Of a stretch of 64,000 nt of DNA, positions 49,474 through 57,985 are shown one piece after another (position 1 is the stretch's first letter; each line of letters begins with the position of its first letter). The stretch lies in NCBI GenBank assembly GCA_002320605.1, contig DCKG01000020.1:10856-74855 (forward strand), given 5' to 3'. The position numbers and the translations under genes are program-made. Under the pieces are notes generated by a model that saw nothing but the letters and a program-made list of their open reading frames with translations, was not told the origin of the DNA and searched no databases. This stretch comes from Bacteroidales bacterium UBA1680. GTDB lineage: Bacteria > Bacteroidota > Bacteroidia > Bacteroidales > UBA932.

Positions 49474-51381
49474 TTAAAAGCTGATGTCGATTCCTCCAAT
49501 GACGGTTGCGCGAGGCATCGGGTAGCCGGCGTTGATTTCGTATTTCTGAGCGAGCAGGTTCTCCCCGCGCGCCCAGATGTTTAATGCACCTATCACGTGG
49601 AATGAAGCCCTGACATTCCATAGCAGGAAATTCTCCTGAGACTCGTTAGAGCCGACCGCAGTGTAAAGCCCATTAATATATTGGAGCCCAGTTGAAGCAG
49701 TCAGGCGTCCTTTGGAGAAACTCGCTCCTCCGTACAGCTTGTGCTCAGGGGCTGCAATTACCGGAGTGGCCATGTGCAGAAAACTGTAGTTTGCATCTGC
49801 CGACCAGTTGCGGTTTATCCTATAGACTATCTGGGCCTCGATGCCTGAGTTTTCCAGTGCGCCGGAATTCTGGTTCAGCCTGCCGGAACCGTTAGGGTTC
49901 GGCAGAGTTTGTATGATATTCTTTGCCTTTAGGTAGAACAGATTGATTCCGTACCTCAGGCGGCTGTCAAGAAGGCTCTGGGAATATGCCAGCTCGTAGT
50001 TCCACATGGATTCCGGCTTCAGGTCAGGATTCTGAGGTGGGAACATGTACATTTCTCGAAGGTTCGGATAACGAAAGCCTTTCGAAGCCGATGCTTTGAT
50101 TTCTATGGCGCCAGGCAGATGGAACGACATCCCGAACTGAGGCACCCACTCCGTGCCGACCCTGGAATGATGGTCAATTCTCACACCTGCGTTAAGCGTA
50201 AGCCATGCCCACACATCCTGACGTGCGTCCAGATAGCCAGCCACTTCGTCTTCATGCTTGTCCACGAGTTGCATCTTGTTTCCTGCGTTGTCCCCGCTGA
50301 CGAATTTATTCCAGGCTTTGCCGCCATAACGGAACCAGTCGAAACCGGCTGTGAGACGATTTCCGGCGAAGGCCTGGACGCTTTGATACACAGAGGTTCC
50401 CATCATGTCGTCATTGGATATGAAGCGATATGCCTTAGGGCTCTCCCCTTGGCCGGGCATGTAGCCGTCGTTTATCCAGTGATGCCCCCAGTTGTAGAAG
50501 AAGCTTACCGTCCCGGAAGTCTTGTCATAGTTGTTGTCTACGGCGAATGTCGTGACTCCGCGAGTTATTTTCTGGTCGCCTTCCAGCAGGGACTCTCCCA
50601 CCGGCCCTGGATAGGATGCATTGAAATGGGTCAGGTTGAGGTCGGCCCTAAGGCTCCATCTGTCAGTCAGCTCGTAACCCAGTTTGCCGTAGCCACCGTA
50701 CTGCTCGAAATCCATATTGTCCCTATGTCCGTCGGTGCGGTTATACGAACCAGAGACGGTGCTGGAGAAACGCCCTTTGCGGATTCGGTTCGTCAGCTCG
50801 CTCTCCAGAGTGTTGTAGGAGCCGTATCCTGCGTGCAGGCTGGTCTTTATGCCGTCTTCACGCATCCTACGGGTCACGATGTTCACTACCCCTCCCATGG
50901 CGTTCGAGCCATAGAGCATGGAAGCCGGCCCGCGGAGAATTTCCACTCTCTCGGTTATGAAGGACTGGTATGAATCGGAGATTGGATGACCGAATATGCC
51001 GGCGTACTGAGGGTGACCGTCGATTAGCATCAGGAACCTGGAACTCCCACCGCTTAAGCCACGCAACGAGATGTTCCCGGCAGATCCGCCGGAAATTCCG
51101 TAGCCCATGATTCCTCGGGAGGTGACGAACAGCCCAGGGATTTGCTCGGTAAGCACAGGCAGCACGTTCTGCTGCAGCGAATTCTCTATTTTAGACCTGT
51201 CAATCACCGTGACGGTCTGCGAAAGATGCCTCACGTCGGTCTGCATCCGGGAGCCTGTCACCACGACTCCTTCAATCTGGTAAGTTGAGTCCGACGCCTC
51301 TTGCGCCAGGCCTTTTGTGCCGAGAAACAGAGTCCCGCAGAGAATCAGGTTCACTGCAAGCCATTGATGAGAATTATTCAT
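49474..51381 (-). CDS. TonB-dependent outer membrane receptor, probably for a metal or metal chelate
   Basis: A 635-residue barrel receptor. Signal peptide to about residue 26, TonB box region (YQIEGVVVTGSRM), plug with LTEQIPGLFVTSRG, NISLRGLSGGSSRFLMLIDG and RVEILRGPASMLYGSNAMGG, then the barrel with DLKPESMWNYELAYSQ, ending ATVIGGIDISF. Plain TBDT size, not SusC. A NikR-like regulator gene lies immediately upstream on the same strand and two CGTGTYAC repeats sit between, so metal-linked control is likely. Cobalamin is less likely because there is no riboswitch. Confidence 0.9.
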   Translation of the reverse strand: MNNSHQWLAVNLILCGTLFLGTKGLAQEASDSTYQIEGVVVTGSRMQTDVRHLSQTVTVIDRSKIENSLQQNVLPVLTEQIPGLFVTSRGIMGYGISGGSAGNISLRGLSGGSSRFLMLIDGHPQYAGIFGHPISDSYQSFITERVEILRGPASMLYGSNAMGGVVNIVTRRMREDGIKTSLHAGYGSYNTLESELTNRIRKGRFSSTVSGSYNRTDGHRDNMDFEQYGGYGKLGYELTDRWSLRADLNLTHFNASYPGPVGESLLEGDQKITRGVTTFAVDNNYDKTSGTVSFFYNWGHHWINDGYMPGQGESPKAYRFISNDDMMGTSVYQSVQAFAGNRLTAGFDWFRYGGKAWNKFVSGDNAGNKMQLVDKHEDEVAGYLDARQDVWAWLTLNAGVRIDHHSRVGTEWVPQFGMSFHLPGAIEIKASASKGFRYPNLREMYMFPPQNPDLKPESMWNYELAYSQSLLDSRLRYGINLFYLKAKNIIQTLPNPNGSGRLNQNSGALENSGIEAQIVYRINRNWSADANYSFLHMATPVIAAPEHKLYGGASFSKGRLTASTGLQYINGLYTAVGSNESQENFLLWNVRASFHVIGALNIWARGENLLAQKYEINAGYPMPRATVIGGIDISF

Positions 51382-51407
51382 GTTTATAAATATATTATAT
51401 TCATTAT

Positions 51408-51436
51408 CGTGTCACAAAATTTTAGAAACGTGTTAC
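51408..51436 (-). promoter_or_regulatory. direct repeats CGTGTYAC, candidate operator before the TonB receptor gene
   Basis: CGTGTCAC at 51408-51415 and CGTGTTAC at 51429-51436 are 21 bp apart, two helical turns. They lie at and just downstream of the predicted transcription start, the right place for repression by the NikR-like protein. Confidence 0.5.
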
Positions 51437-51438
51437 TG

Positions 51439-51446
51439 CAAAAGTA
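51439..51446 (-). promoter_or_regulatory. -7 box before the TonB receptor gene
   Basis: Minus-strand reading TACTTTTG matches TAnnTTTG. It lies between the end of the NikR-like gene and the direct repeats, 58 bases upstream of the receptor start. Confidence 0.45.
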
Positions 51447-51452
51447 AAAAAA

Positions 51453-51851
51453 TTAATCAGCTCTGCTCATTACTAATTTCCCATGTTTTATGCCCTTTAT
51501 TGAGGTAAGCTTTTCCGACAAGGCAGTCAGCGAATGAGCTTCTCCCATCACGGTCACGGTGTGCAGGCAAAAATTTTCATTTATGTAATATTGTGAAGAA
51601 GAAAGGATCAGTTTCTGGTTTTTCAGCTGAACCTCTTCCACTTCCTGAGCGATTTTCTGATCCGCCTGGTCGTACATCAGTACGACAGTCCCTGCCACGA
51701 CGTGATTGCAGTGCCACTTCTCCTCAGTGATGTTTTTTTCCACCAGGAAACGTATGGCCTGCGAGCGATTGGCGAAGCCGTTAGACTTCACATATGTGTC
51801 CAGAGCCTCCAGGAGGCCTTCCTCCAATGAAACGCCGAATCGCCTGAGCAT
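51453..51851 (-). CDS. NikR-like ribbon-helix-helix regulator with altered metal site
   Basis: A 132-residue protein. Residues 1-45 are a ribbon-helix-helix DNA-binding domain (RRFGVSLEEGLLEALDTYV, NRSQAIRFLV). Residues 50-132 are the ACT-like NikR domain (GTVVLMYDQADQKIAQEV, CLHTVTVMGEAHSL, GIKHGKLV). By hand alignment its numbering matches E. coli NikR. The nickel ligands His76, His87 and His89 are Leu76, Gln87 and Tyr89 here; only Cys95 remains. A new HCxH cluster (His47, Cys48, His50) is present. It probably controls the TonB receptor gene next to it, but nickel sensing in the known way is unlikely. Confidence 0.82.
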   Translation of the reverse strand: MLRRFGVSLEEGLLEALDTYVKSNGFANRSQAIRFLVEKNITEEKWHCNHVVAGTVVLMYDQADQKIAQEVEEVQLKNQKLILSSSQYYINENFCLHTVTVMGEAHSLTALSEKLTSIKGIKHGKLVMSRAD

Positions 51852-51877
51852 GTCCTTTTTCCATTTGACTACGATTG

Positions 51878-51885
51878 CAAAAATA
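51878..51885 (-). promoter_or_regulatory. -7 box before the NikR-like gene
   Basis: Minus-strand reading TATTTTTG, within the short inverted repeat ATTGC-AAAAATA-GCAAT, 27 bases upstream of the start. No -33 element seen. Confidence 0.35.
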
Positions 51886-51978
51886 GCAATTATTTAACGG
51901 ATAGGAATATATTTTTCCCCGGACTTCTTACCAATATTACATCTGAGGGGTCAGTAATTGTCCATTTTTTTTACTCCC

Positions 51979-51995
51979 TGTCTAGAAATTAGACA
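51979..51995. promoter_or_regulatory. inverted repeat TGTCTA-N5-TAGACA, possible operator
   Basis: A perfect 6-bp dyad in the 245-base region between the NikR-like gene and the export operon, about 100 bases before the adaptor gene. The spacing suits a dimeric regulator; the protein that binds is unknown. Confidence 0.3.
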
Positions 51996-52096
51996 TGCCT
52001 GAGAATGAGAATGTTGTGATATCCATTTGATTATTAATATTTTATATATTATTGAACGGAATTTGCTTTGCCTTGGGTAGTTTTTGCATGTTAGAT

Positions 52097-53350
52097 ATGG
52101 ATATTAAAATTGAACAGACGAAATGGCAGAAGCGAAAGAAATATGTTCCCTTCATAGCCGGAGGAATCATATTGTCGGCGCTCCTGTTGTGGCTGGCGCT
52201 GGGCATGTTCAGTTCGACGCTAAGGGTAAAGGAAAGGGATTTGAGCGTGGCAACCGTCGAAGAAGGGAAATTCGAGGATTACATCTACATAGACGGTCAG
52301 GCAGCTCCAATCAGGGTCGTGCAGATCAGCACCGAGGAGGGAGGAATCGTCAGAGAGAAGGTGGTTGAGGAGGGGGCTCACGTGAAAGAAGGCGACGTAA
52401 TCGTCCAGCTTTCCAACTCCAATCTGGACTTGGAAATCATGAATGCCGAAAGCGAACTTGCCGAGAAGCAAAACATGCTCAGAAACACGCAGATAAGCAT
52501 GGAACAAGAGGCTTTGGACAACAAGACGGAGCAGCGCCAGCAGGATATGGAGGTTCGGCGGAAGCAACGTGCTTACGAACAGCAGAAGGCTCTATGGGAG
52601 GAAAATCTGATAGCTAAGGAAACGTATCTGCAGGCCGAGGAAGACTGGCAGCTGGCGGTGGACAAGCAGAAGCTTCTGAATGACAGGATGGAGAAGGACG
52701 AGAAATATCGCCAGGCCCAGCTGGATCAGATGAACGACAATCTCGCGAACATGCGTCAGAACGTGCTTATGGTGAGGCAGCGCAAGGAGAATCTCTGTGT
52801 GCGCAGCGCAATCTACGGAGAGCTCGGGAGCCTGAACGTGGAGCTAGGGCAGAACGTGGCTGCAGGGCAGACCATAGGCCAGGTGAATGACCTGAGCGAC
52901 TACAAGATTACGGCTCAGATAGACCAGAACTACCTCGACCGCATATCGACCGGACTGAAGGCCGTAGCCTCGACGAACAACAAGGAGTATCAGCTGACCT
53001 TGAAAAAAATCTATCCGGAAGTCAAAGACCAGCGTTTCAGGGTGGATTTCGTGTTCGATGGGGAGCGGCCCGAGAATATCCGTTCCGGTCAGACCTTCCA
53101 CTTGGATCTGCAGCTCGGAGATCCTAAGACTTGCATTTTTATCCCGAAAGGAACCTTCTACGGCGTCACTAACGGAAATTGGATTTTCGTTCTGGACAAA
53201 GAAGGGAGAAAGGCTTACCGGCGGAAGATACGCATTGGCATCCAGAATGCCAGGTATTATGAGGTGCTGGAAGGCCTGGAGCCGGGCGAGAGCGTGATTC
53301 TGAACGGATACGATGCTTTTGAAAATTATAATATATTGAAAATAAACTGA
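52097..53350 (+). CDS. membrane fusion (HlyD/MacA-like) adaptor subunit of an export system
   Basis: A roughly 417-residue adaptor from the ATG at 52097 (MDIKIEQTKW); another ATG is at 52088. One N-terminal membrane helix (YVPFIAGGIILSALLLWLALG), a barrel-sandwich half (APIRVVQISTEEGGIVREKVV), a long coiled coil of about 130 residues rich in Gln, Glu, Lys and Met (NTQISMEQEALDNKTEQRQQ onward), then the returning lipoyl half (SAIYGELGSLNVELGQNVAAG) and beta-barrel domains. It links an inner membrane transporter to an outer membrane channel. Permease and ATPase genes follow at once. No TolC-type gene is found nearby. Confidence 0.88.
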   Translation: MDIKIEQTKWQKRKKYVPFIAGGIILSALLLWLALGMFSSTLRVKERDLSVATVEEGKFEDYIYIDGQAAPIRVVQISTEEGGIVREKVVEEGAHVKEGDVIVQLSNSNLDLEIMNAESELAEKQNMLRNTQISMEQEALDNKTEQRQQDMEVRRKQRAYEQQKALWEENLIAKETYLQAEEDWQLAVDKQKLLNDRMEKDEKYRQAQLDQMNDNLANMRQNVLMVRQRKENLCVRSAIYGELGSLNVELGQNVAAGQTIGQVNDLSDYKITAQIDQNYLDRISTGLKAVASTNNKEYQLTLKKIYPEVKDQRFRVDFVFDGERPENIRSGQTFHLDLQLGDPKTCIFIPKGTFYGVTNGNWIFVLDKEGRKAYRRKIRIGIQNARYYEVLEGLEPGESVILNGYDAFENYNILKIN

Positions 53351-53360
53351 TTGGTATAAT

Positions 53361-55763
53361 ATGTCATCGCATTTCAATCTAAGGTCTTTTTTAACTTTCC
53401 TTTCAAGGAATAAAGGCTATGCTGCGGTCAATATATTCGGGATGTCTCTCAGCCTGGCATTCATAATATTGATTGCTACATTCCTTACTCAGTCGTACAG
53501 CATAGGTGACGACCAGAAAAACAGAGACCGTATCTACCTCCTGGCTACGAAGGTGTACGAAGAGAATAAAGTCTATCTGCCCGGTCATCAGATCTATCTC
53601 AAAGGTCTTGTCAAGGACTTTCCTGAGATAGGGGCGGTCTGCGCCGTCAATGGCCAGAAGAACACGTTCTTCTACAATGGAAACGGCACAGAGGCGAAAG
53701 CTTTTTTCGTGGACACGTCCTTCTTCAGCATCTTTGATTACCCTCTGGAGGAGGGTAGCCTTTCATCATGCATTCACAATCCTGACGAAATCGCTATCTC
53801 CAGAACCTTCGCCAACAAGATATTCGGGACGGAAGATCCGATAGGCAAGACCATAAGTCTTGAAAACAGGATTCCGCTTAGAATAAGCGCCGTGTTCAGG
53901 GATTTCGAGAAGACCAGCCTTTTCTTCCAGCCTGACGTAATCATCTCTTTCAGCCACAATGATATCAACAATGTGGCCGACATGGCGATATATGCAGAAG
54001 AATACGGAGTGAACCTGTTCGGTTCTTTCCTCTTCGTCATGACGAAGCCTGGCGCAAAGCTGGAAGGGAAGGAAGAAGCTCTGACGAAGCACATTAATTC
54101 CGTCTATTCATATTACGACAGCGAGGATTTCAAGGCCATGGCGGTGCCAGTCCGATATGATAAGATATATATGTCTGACTATGATCTCAACGAAATATGG
54201 GACGTGGTCCGAGGCAGTGACAATCTCCTTATCTCCATGCTTGTCAAGGTGTGCCTTGTCATCCTGCTCTTCGCCATGCTGAACTACGTCAACCTTACCG
54301 TGGCCCTGTCCGTGTCCAGGAGCAAAGAGATGGCCACGAGAAGGCTTTTCGGAGGTGGCCGCAAAGAAATCATGCGGAATCTCATCATGGAAAGCCTGAC
54401 GATGAGCGCGGTCGCTGGCGTTCTGGCGGTAATAGTGGCTGCGGCCATGCTACCTTTGGCTGGATCGGTGCTCTCCTCCGCTATGAATGCCGACACCATG
54501 TTCGGACATCCGCTGCTCTTAGGCTTCATTCTGGCCGTGATTCTGGTCGAAGGAATACTGGCTGGCATCATCCCGGCGATAATCATTTCCTGTCCGAATC
54601 CAATCGATGTCGTGAGAGGCACTTTCAGGAGGCGGTCCAAGATGGTGCTCAGCAAGACATTCATAGTGGTACAGCTTTTCATCTGCATTGTCTTCATGAC
54701 GAATGCATTTACTCAGGTTGCGCAGATCAGGCATCTGATGAACCTTCCGCTGGGTTACGAGACAGACCATATAATGACCTTGACTGCCAGTGCCTTATAT
54801 GGTCCCGACGGCAAGCGGTTCTGCGAGGAAGTCAAGAAGCTGCCTTTCGTGACAGACGTGACGCGCTCGTCCGACACTCCGTTGGACGGCGGAAACAATG
54901 TAACGTTCAACGATGCCGAAAACGAGAGGCAGTCTTTCCAGATTTTCTCTGGCGACAGGAATTACCTGAAATTTTTCGGCTTCAATATGATCAATGAGTT
55001 CAATCCGAACTTGAGTCCGGCATATTACGTCTCCGAGAGCACCTTGGCCAAGATGGGCATGACGACCGAAGACATGAGGCCAAGCGAGAAGCTTGACACG
55101 ATGCATGTGCGGTACTTCTTCGACAACAGGAAAACCACGTATAACGGATGCATACCGGATTTCCGCAAATTGGATGCAGACATCAGCGACGGAATCTGCG
55201 CCATGGTATACATCGATGATGCACGGAATTATTCCACGCTCAGCATCAAAGTGGCCGGTGATGAGGCTTATGCCTATCGTGAGGTGTGCAACTTATACAG
55301 GGAGATCTTCCATCAGGATTTGAACATGGAACACCCTTACATGCATGATGAAATCAGGGCTAATTACTCCAGGCAGATTAGGATGTCCAGGCTCATGTCG
55401 GCATTTGCATTCGTGGCCATGATGATCGCCTTCCTGGGGTTGATGTCTATGAGCACATATTTCATGCAGCAGAAGAGGCGAGAGATGGCCATACGTAAAG
55501 TGTTCGGGTCTAAGAGCGCCCAGATTAATCTGAGGCTCCTGAAGACGTTCGCCGTCTATGGGCTTGTGGCATTCGTGATCGCGGTTCCGGTCGTCTGGCG
55601 AATGGTGGGGAGCTGGCTTATGAATTACCAGCACCGCGTGTCATTCTGGCCCTACCTGCTGCTCGCCGGAGTCCTGACAATGGCCATCTCGCTCATGGCT
55701 GTCTATGTCCAGAGCCATGTCATAGCTAATGAGAACCCTATTGGCAATTTGAAACAAGAATGA
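53361..55763 (+). CDS. ABC transporter permease, FtsX/MacB-like
   Basis: An 800-residue inner membrane protein. The layout is an N-terminal helix (NIFGMSLSLAFIILIATFL), a large periplasmic MacB_PCD-type domain, three helices around 290-420 with the FtsX motif SRSKEMATRRLFGGGRKEI, a second such half, and a final FtsX block (QQKRREMAIRKVFGSKSAQI). The duplicated form is common in Bacteroidota. It moves substrates or signals from the periplasmic side, driven by the ATPase encoded next. It starts 10 bases after the adaptor stop. Confidence 0.9.
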   Translation: MSSHFNLRSFLTFLSRNKGYAAVNIFGMSLSLAFIILIATFLTQSYSIGDDQKNRDRIYLLATKVYEENKVYLPGHQIYLKGLVKDFPEIGAVCAVNGQKNTFFYNGNGTEAKAFFVDTSFFSIFDYPLEEGSLSSCIHNPDEIAISRTFANKIFGTEDPIGKTISLENRIPLRISAVFRDFEKTSLFFQPDVIISFSHNDINNVADMAIYAEEYGVNLFGSFLFVMTKPGAKLEGKEEALTKHINSVYSYYDSEDFKAMAVPVRYDKIYMSDYDLNEIWDVVRGSDNLLISMLVKVCLVILLFAMLNYVNLTVALSVSRSKEMATRRLFGGGRKEIMRNLIMESLTMSAVAGVLAVIVAAAMLPLAGSVLSSAMNADTMFGHPLLLGFILAVILVEGILAGIIPAIIISCPNPIDVVRGTFRRRSKMVLSKTFIVVQLFICIVFMTNAFTQVAQIRHLMNLPLGYETDHIMTLTASALYGPDGKRFCEEVKKLPFVTDVTRSSDTPLDGGNNVTFNDAENERQSFQIFSGDRNYLKFFGFNMINEFNPNLSPAYYVSESTLAKMGMTTEDMRPSEKLDTMHVRYFFDNRKTTYNGCIPDFRKLDADISDGICAMVYIDDARNYSTLSIKVAGDEAYAYREVCNLYREIFHQDLNMEHPYMHDEIRANYSRQIRMSRLMSAFAFVAMMIAFLGLMSMSTYFMQQKRREMAIRKVFGSKSAQINLRLLKTFAVYGLVAFVIAVPVVWRMVGSWLMNYQHRVSFWPYLLLAGVLTMAISLMAVYVQSHVIANENPIGNLKQE

Positions 55764-55821
55764 TTAGCGTGCCTTGGCATGACGTGCATGTGATTATGAA
55801 TATTTAATTGGCATTAAGAAT

Positions 55822-56484
55822 ATGATAAAAGTAGAAAATCTCTCCAAGTCTTTCCGTACCGAGGAAGTCGAGACCATAGCGTTGAACGATGTCTCTTTCG
55901 AGGTGGCGGACCGTGATTTCGTGGCCATGATGGGTCCGTCTGGCTGCGGCAAATCCACATTGCTGAATATATTGGGTTTGCTTGACAATTCCACTTCCGG
56001 GAGATACTGGCTTTCCGGACAGGAAGTCGGGAATTTGAAAGAGAATGAACGCGCAGACGTTCGTAAGGGAAGGATTGGTTTCGTGTTCCAGAACTTCAAT
56101 CTGATTGACGAGCTGAATGTCAGGGAAAACATCGAACTGCCTCTGACCTACATGGACATAAAATCGTCCGAGAGAAAAAGGATGGTGGAGGACATCATGG
56201 CTCGCATCGGAATCAATCACAGGGCAGAACACTTCCCGCATCAGCTTTCAGGAGGGCAGCAGCAGAGGGTGGCGATCGCCCGCGCCGTCGTCTACAACCC
56301 TAGGCTGATCCTGGCTGACGAGCCTACGGGAAACCTTGACTCGAAGAATGGAGCCGAAATAATGTCTCTGCTCTCCAAACTCAACAAGGAGGGCACGACC
56401 ATCGTCATGGTGACGCATAGCGAGCGCGATGCGGCCTTCGCCCACCGCACGATCCGTCTGTTCGACGGACAGATCGTCGGATGA
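55822..56484 (+). CDS. ABC transporter ATP-binding protein (LolD/MacB type)
   Basis: A 220-residue ATPase. Walker A GPSGCGKSTLLN near 38-49, Q-loop FVFQNFNLIDELNV near 87, signature LSGGQQQRVAIARA near 140, Walker B LILADEPTGNLDS near 161 and the His switch in MVTHSERD. It powers the FtsX-type permease encoded just upstream. The ATG is preceded by AAGAAT, a start context seen often in this window. Confidence 0.95.
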   Translation: MIKVENLSKSFRTEEVETIALNDVSFEVADRDFVAMMGPSGCGKSTLLNILGLLDNSTSGRYWLSGQEVGNLKENERADVRKGRIGFVFQNFNLIDELNVRENIELPLTYMDIKSSERKRMVEDIMARIGINHRAEHFPHQLSGGQQQRVAIARAVVYNPRLILADEPTGNLDSKNGAEIMSLLSKLNKEGTTIVMVTHSERDAAFAHRTIRLFDGQIVG

Positions 56485-56617
56485 GATGCCTCTTGCGCCT
56501 GCAATTTGCTACCCCATGATCCAATGTCCTGAAAAACCTTGGGTTCTTTGGAAAAATGACGGAATGTAGATAATTTTATATCTGAGAATTTTGAGGCTTG
56601 ACAATGACGGAGACGCT

Positions 56618-57985
56618 ATGGCTGTGAATTCGCTGCGAAAAGGGACGGTACTCGTCGTCGATGACAACAGACATGTCTTGACTACGGTGAAGATGCTTCT
56701 CGAAGATTATTTCGAGAAGGTGGTCTGCACAGCCTATCCTGCTGAAATTCCCGATAAGCTGCGGACGGAGAGGCCGCAGGTAGTCCTTCTGGACATGAAC
56801 TTTTCGGCTGGCATCAACAATGGCAACGAGGGTCTCTTCTGGCTTGGAGAAATCAAGAGGCTCTCGCCAGGAACCAGCATAGTGCTGTTCACCGCCTATG
56901 CAGACATAGATCTGGCCGTGAGGGGCTTGAAAGAAGGAGCTGCGGATTTCATAGTGAAGCCTTTCGATAACGAGAAGATGGTAGCCACCATGACCGAGGT
57001 GCGAGACAGGGCAATGGGCGTGCAGGCTTCCGGAGGCGATGGACGGGGGACCGCTGGTGGAGTCCAAGGAAATCCGACAAGGATGATATGGGGTCGCAGC
57101 ATGGCGATGAGAGATGTGAAGGCCATTGCCGACAAGGTGGCAGTAACGGATGCCAATATATTGATTACGGGGGAGAACGGCACAGGGAAGGAGGTCCTGG
57201 CGAACTATATTCATGCGAATTCTGCTCGTCGCAATGCGCCGATGATTCCCATTGACCTTGGAGCCATCACCGAAACTTTGTTCGAAAGCGAGCTGTTCGG
57301 CTACATGAAAGGGGCATTCACGGATGCGAAGAACGATAAGCCTGGGCTTTTCGAGATGGCACAGGGAGGAACCCTTTTTTTGGACGAAATAGGCAATGTA
57401 TCATATTCGCAGCAGGCGAAGCTTCTCGCTGCCATCCAGAGGCGCAGAATCCTAAGGGTAGGCGGCAGCAAGAGCATCCCGATAGATGTCAGGCTGGTCT
57501 GCGCCACCAACAGGGACCTCCAGGGAATGGTCCGGGAAGGGGAGTTCAGGGAAGACCTGCTCTACCGCATAAATACGATCAATCTGCACATCCCTCCACT
57601 CCGGGAGCGCAGAGAGGATATTCCGGATCTGGCGGAAAACTCATTGAAGGTATATTCCCGTCTCTACGGGAAATCCGTCGAGTCTTTCACTCCCGCTGCA
57701 ATCAGGGTGCTTCAATCGGCTCCGTGGCCAGGCAATGTCCGGGAGCTGGATCATGCCATCGAAAGGGCGGTCATACTCTGCGACGGGGACGTTCTGGATG
57801 CGACTGACATCAGTCTGCCGGAAGAGGTCCTTGATTCAGGAGAGCCTAAGACCTTGGATGATATGGAAAAAACCGCCATAAGCAAGGCTATAAATGAATA
57901 TGGCGGCAATCTTTCAGCCGTAGCTTCTCATCTTGGAATAACTCGCCAGACCCTTTACAACAAAATCAAGAAATACGGAATATGA
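56618..57985 (+). CDS. sigma-54-type (NtrC family) response regulator
   Basis: A roughly 455-residue regulator from the ATG at 56618 (MAVNSLRKGT); the longer frame needs a TTG. Receiver with the phospho-Asp at 59 (VVLLDMNFS), AAA+ domain with Walker A GENGTGKE, GGTLFLDEIGNVS and the sigma-54 contact loop reading GAFTDA where the classical motif is GAFTGA, then a Fis-type HTH (GGNLSAVASHLGITRQTLYN). The kinase gene overlaps its stop (ATGA). It probably regulates the export genes upstream; I found no good sigma-54 promoter before them. Confidence 0.9.
   Translation: MAVNSLRKGTVLVVDDNRHVLTTVKMLLEDYFEKVVCTAYPAEIPDKLRTERPQVVLLDMNFSAGINNGNEGLFWLGEIKRLSPGTSIVLFTAYADIDLAVRGLKEGAADFIVKPFDNEKMVATMTEVRDRAMGVQASGGDGRGTAGGVQGNPTRMIWGRSMAMRDVKAIADKVAVTDANILITGENGTGKEVLANYIHANSARRNAPMIPIDLGAITETLFESELFGYMKGAFTDAKNDKPGLFEMAQGGTLFLDEIGNVSYSQQAKLLAAIQRRRILRVGGSKSIPIDVRLVCATNRDLQGMVREGEFREDLLYRINTINLHIPPLRERREDIPDLAENSLKVYSRLYGKSVESFTPAAIRVLQSAPWPGNVRELDHAIERAVILCDGDVLDATDISLPEEVLDSGEPKTLDDMEKTAISKAINEYGGNLSAVASHLGITRQTLYNKIKKYGI

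Noticed and set aside
49474..51452. TonB receptor as a cobalamin receptor (BtuB)
   Set aside because: No cobalamin riboswitch upstream and no B12 genes nearby; the NikR-like neighbour points to a metal instead.
52070..52090. Possible sigma-54 promoter (GG...TTTTTGC) before the adaptor gene
   Set aside because: The GG to GC spacing is 9 instead of 10 and transcription would begin at the start codon, so it does not make sense for the chosen gene start.
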